A stretch of 8,435 nt of DNA from Lachnospiraceae bacterium. GTDB taxonomy: Bacteria > Bacillota > Clostridia > Lachnospirales > Lachnospiraceae. A program made the position numbers and the translations under genes. A model generated the notes under the pieces. It ran no database searches, was not told where the DNA came from, and saw only the letters and a list, made by a program, of their open reading frames with translations. Shown here one piece after another: positions 6,788 to 8,435 of the stretch (within the stretch, counting starts at the first letter, position 1; each line of letters starts with the position of its first letter). The stretch is from contig JAGCCY010000129.1 in NCBI GenBank assembly GCA_017651385.1, positions 1 through 8,435 of the forward strand, in the 5' to 3' direction.

Positions 6788-8004
6788 GCGTCCTTATTTT
6801 CCGTATCGCCTTTTATTGCATCCCCGGTATCCCGGGTTCCTTCTTTTTCATCCTTGCCCGTTATCTGAGCCATTTCCTCCGGAGTAAAATGTCTGAACCT
6901 GCTCATGCCGTCCCAGAGTACCTTGATGCTGTCCAAAAGCCCTCTGAAAAGACCTTCTTCATAGAGCGACACGACGATTATGCCTATCGGAACAGCTATG
7001 ATCATGCCGAACATGCTGCCGAACTCAAAACCGATAAACAGCAAAAACAGCGTGGGCAGAGGATTTAAGCCCACCTGATCACCCACGATCTTGGGCTGTA
7101 TGATCTGTCTGAATATCTGCCCTATGCCCCATACCACAAGCAATCCCGCGGCCACGAAATATTCGCCGTTTACAAACGAAATGATCGCCCAGGGAACCAT
7201 TATGAGCCCCGCTCCGAAGAACGGAAGAAGATCGAGTACCGCAATACCCAATGCAATGATCGCGGCAAAATCGATCTTTAATATCAAAAGACCGATAAAT
7301 GTTATAAGGTAGATCCATATCTCGATCTTAAACTGAGCCACGAAATACCCGCCGACTGCTTTCTTCATGCCGCGTACCACGACCTCAAGCTTATCGTACG
7401 CAACCTTCGGAATAAACTTTTGGGCTTTTTCAAGCAAGGTGTTTCTGTCGGTCGTAAAGAAATATGCAGAAAGAACGCACATGATCACCGAAATGATCAC
7501 GGAAGGAAGCCCTTTTGCAACATTTGAAACAGCGTTGATCGTGGGTGTTCCAAGCCCCGACACAAGATCGGATACGTATTTTTCAAGTGTGTTTCCGAAA
7601 TTATTTATCGATGAAACCGCACTGTCGGGCAGATATCTGAATATGTTGTTTATCTTGTCGCCAAACTCATCAAGATCCTTTTCAAGCGAAGGCCACATCT
7701 TAGGTATGCTCGTAAAGAAGCCTATGCCCTGTGTGATCAGGAAATAACCTATTCCGTACACTATGGATATTACGATCGCAAGTATCAGTATGATCGCTAT
7801 TGCCGAGGTAGTCTTTCTTTTAAACTTGATCTTCTCCTCAAGGAATCTTACCGCCGGATTTGCAATTGCGGATATAATCCAGCCAATGATAAAAGGTAAA
7901 AAGAATACCAGTATCTTAGGTACAACCGTTATGAGAAGTATAAGACATACCAGATAGAAAAGGACGTTTGAAAGCGCCTTTAAATATTTTTTTCCGGAAC
8001 TCAT
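6784..8004 (-). CDS. AI-2E/PerM-family membrane transporter (YtvI-like)
   Basis: A 406-residue polytopic membrane protein of the AI-2E (PerM) family. Hydrophobic segments lie near 12-49, 66-96, 166-183, 225-242, 245-278, 281-296 and 317-347. The central region about 100-165 is more polar, as usual in this family. Conserved-looking stretches are DLLPFFGAG (258-266) and QPKIVGDQVGLNPL (303-316). The last 35 residues are charged and repeat-poor, probably a cytoplasmic tail. Family members have been linked to autoinducer-2 export, ion/proton antiport and, for YtvI in Bacillus, sporulation, so the substrate cannot be stated. The start overlaps the engB stop by ATGA, and GGAGG lies about 13 bases upstream, inside engB. 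Its own stop overlaps the ABC gene start the same way. Confidence 0.9.
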   Translation of the reverse strand: MSSGKKYLKALSNVLFYLVCLILLITVVPKILVFFLPFIIGWIISAIANPAVRFLEEKIKFKRKTTSAIAIILILAIVISIVYGIGYFLITQGIGFFTSIPKMWPSLEKDLDEFGDKINNIFRYLPDSAVSSINNFGNTLEKYVSDLVSGLGTPTINAVSNVAKGLPSVIISVIMCVLSAYFFTTDRNTLLEKAQKFIPKVAYDKLEVVVRGMKKAVGGYFVAQFKIEIWIYLITFIGLLILKIDFAAIIALGIAVLDLLPFFGAGLIMVPWAIISFVNGEYFVAAGLLVVWGIGQIFRQIIQPKIVGDQVGLNPLPTLFLLFIGFEFGSMFGMIIAVPIGIIVVSLYEEGLFRGLLDSIKVLWDGMSRFRHFTPEEMAQITGKDEKEGTRDTGDAIKGDTENKDA

Positions 8005-8435
8005 TGTTCTTTCTTATCCTCCAAAAGAATCTCATCCATCAAAGCATAGATCTCATCGCGTCCCTGCTTTGTGGGCGAGGAAAACGCGATCATCTTTGTC
8101 TCTTTTCCGGCTTTAAGTTTCTCACGTATGATCTTAAGCTGTTTATCTTTTTGAGACCTGTTGATCTTATCAAGTTTAGTGCATATGATGATGGGATCGT
8201 AACCGTTATCCTTTATCCACTCATACATCTGAACATCGTTGGCCGAAGGCTCGTGTCTTATATCTATCAAAAGAAAAACCGCCTTAAGTTTCTTGGACGA
8301 GCGAAGATATCTTTCTATCATCTTTCCCCATTTTTCTTTGACCGATACACTTACCTGGGCATAACCGTATCCGGGAAGATCGACTAAGTACATCTCGTTA
8401 TTAAGATTATAGAAGTTGATGGTCTGGGTCTTTCC
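8001..8435 (-). CDS. engB: EngB/YsxC/YihA ribosome-biogenesis GTPase (5' end beyond right edge)
   Basis: Essential cytoplasmic GTPase needed for late assembly of the large ribosomal subunit. 144 codons and the stop are visible, out of about 200 in the family. The part in view opens in the switch I region with GKTQTINFYN (G2), then DLPGYGYA (G3), TKLDK (G4) and FSSPTKQG (G5), all matching EngB. The P-loop (G1, GxxxxGKS) and true start codon lie beyond the right edge; the ATG at 8391-8393 is internal, because conserved EngB sequence continues upstream of it in frame. The stop overlaps the next start as ATGA, making engB the first visible member of a three-gene coupled unit. The promoter is not in view. 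Confidence 0.96.
   Translation of the reverse strand, partial: GKTQTINFYNLNNEMYLVDLPGYGYAQVSVSVKEKWGKMIERYLRSSKKLKAVFLLIDIRHEPSANDVQMYEWIKDNGYDPIIICTKLDKINRSQKDKQLKIIREKLKAGKETKMIAFSSPTKQGRDEIYALMDEILLEDKKEQ

Noticed and set aside
8391..8393. ATG taken as the engB start
   Set aside because: In-frame codons upstream encode GKTQTINFYN, conserved EngB sequence, so the true start is beyond the right edge.

Overview
All six genes read from the minus strand, so the transcription order runs from the right edge to the left. Protein family content, moderate GC, clean AAGGAG-type ribosome sites and consensus-like promoters suggest a low-to-moderate GC Firmicute of class Clostridia. Lachnospiraceae is my best guess, from overall similarity of the proteins as I remember them, not from a search.

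Layout in transcription order. (1) Right edge to 5036: the 3' three quarters of engB (ribosome-assembly GTPase), then an AI-2E/PerM-family membrane protein, then a half-size ABC exporter with fused membrane and ATPase domains that resembles the PglK flippase group. Both junctions are 4-base ATGA overlaps, so the three are one translationally coupled unit whose promoter lies outside the window. (2) 5018 to 2397: a complete zinc-homeostasis operon. It has a near-perfect sigma-A promoter with an A/T-rich upstream stretch, an operator of repeated TGAACATATG elements over the start point, an SmtB/CzrA-type ArsR repressor with an intact alpha-5 zinc site, a stand-alone HMA metal-binding protein with a DCxxC site, an attenuator-like hairpin plus T5, a P1B-type zinc/cadmium efflux ATPase without its own HMA domain, and a strong final terminator. 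(3) 2396 to 2106: a gene-free stretch holding a group of hairpins that looks like a dispersed repeat element, then the clpB promoter and a leader with a 9-bp perfect inverted repeat. (4) 2105 to the left edge: clpB, the disaggregase, cut off in its second ATPase domain.

The zinc operon works as a feedback loop. The repressor leaves its operator when zinc binds, the small HMA protein probably captures or passes on zinc, and the ATPase exports it. The hairpin between the HMA gene and the pump would let the carrier be made in excess over the pump. I see no wholly new system. The less ordinary features are the intra-operon terminator, the operator layout, the hairpin cluster upstream of clpB, and a clpB leader with no recognisable CIRCE or CtsR site.
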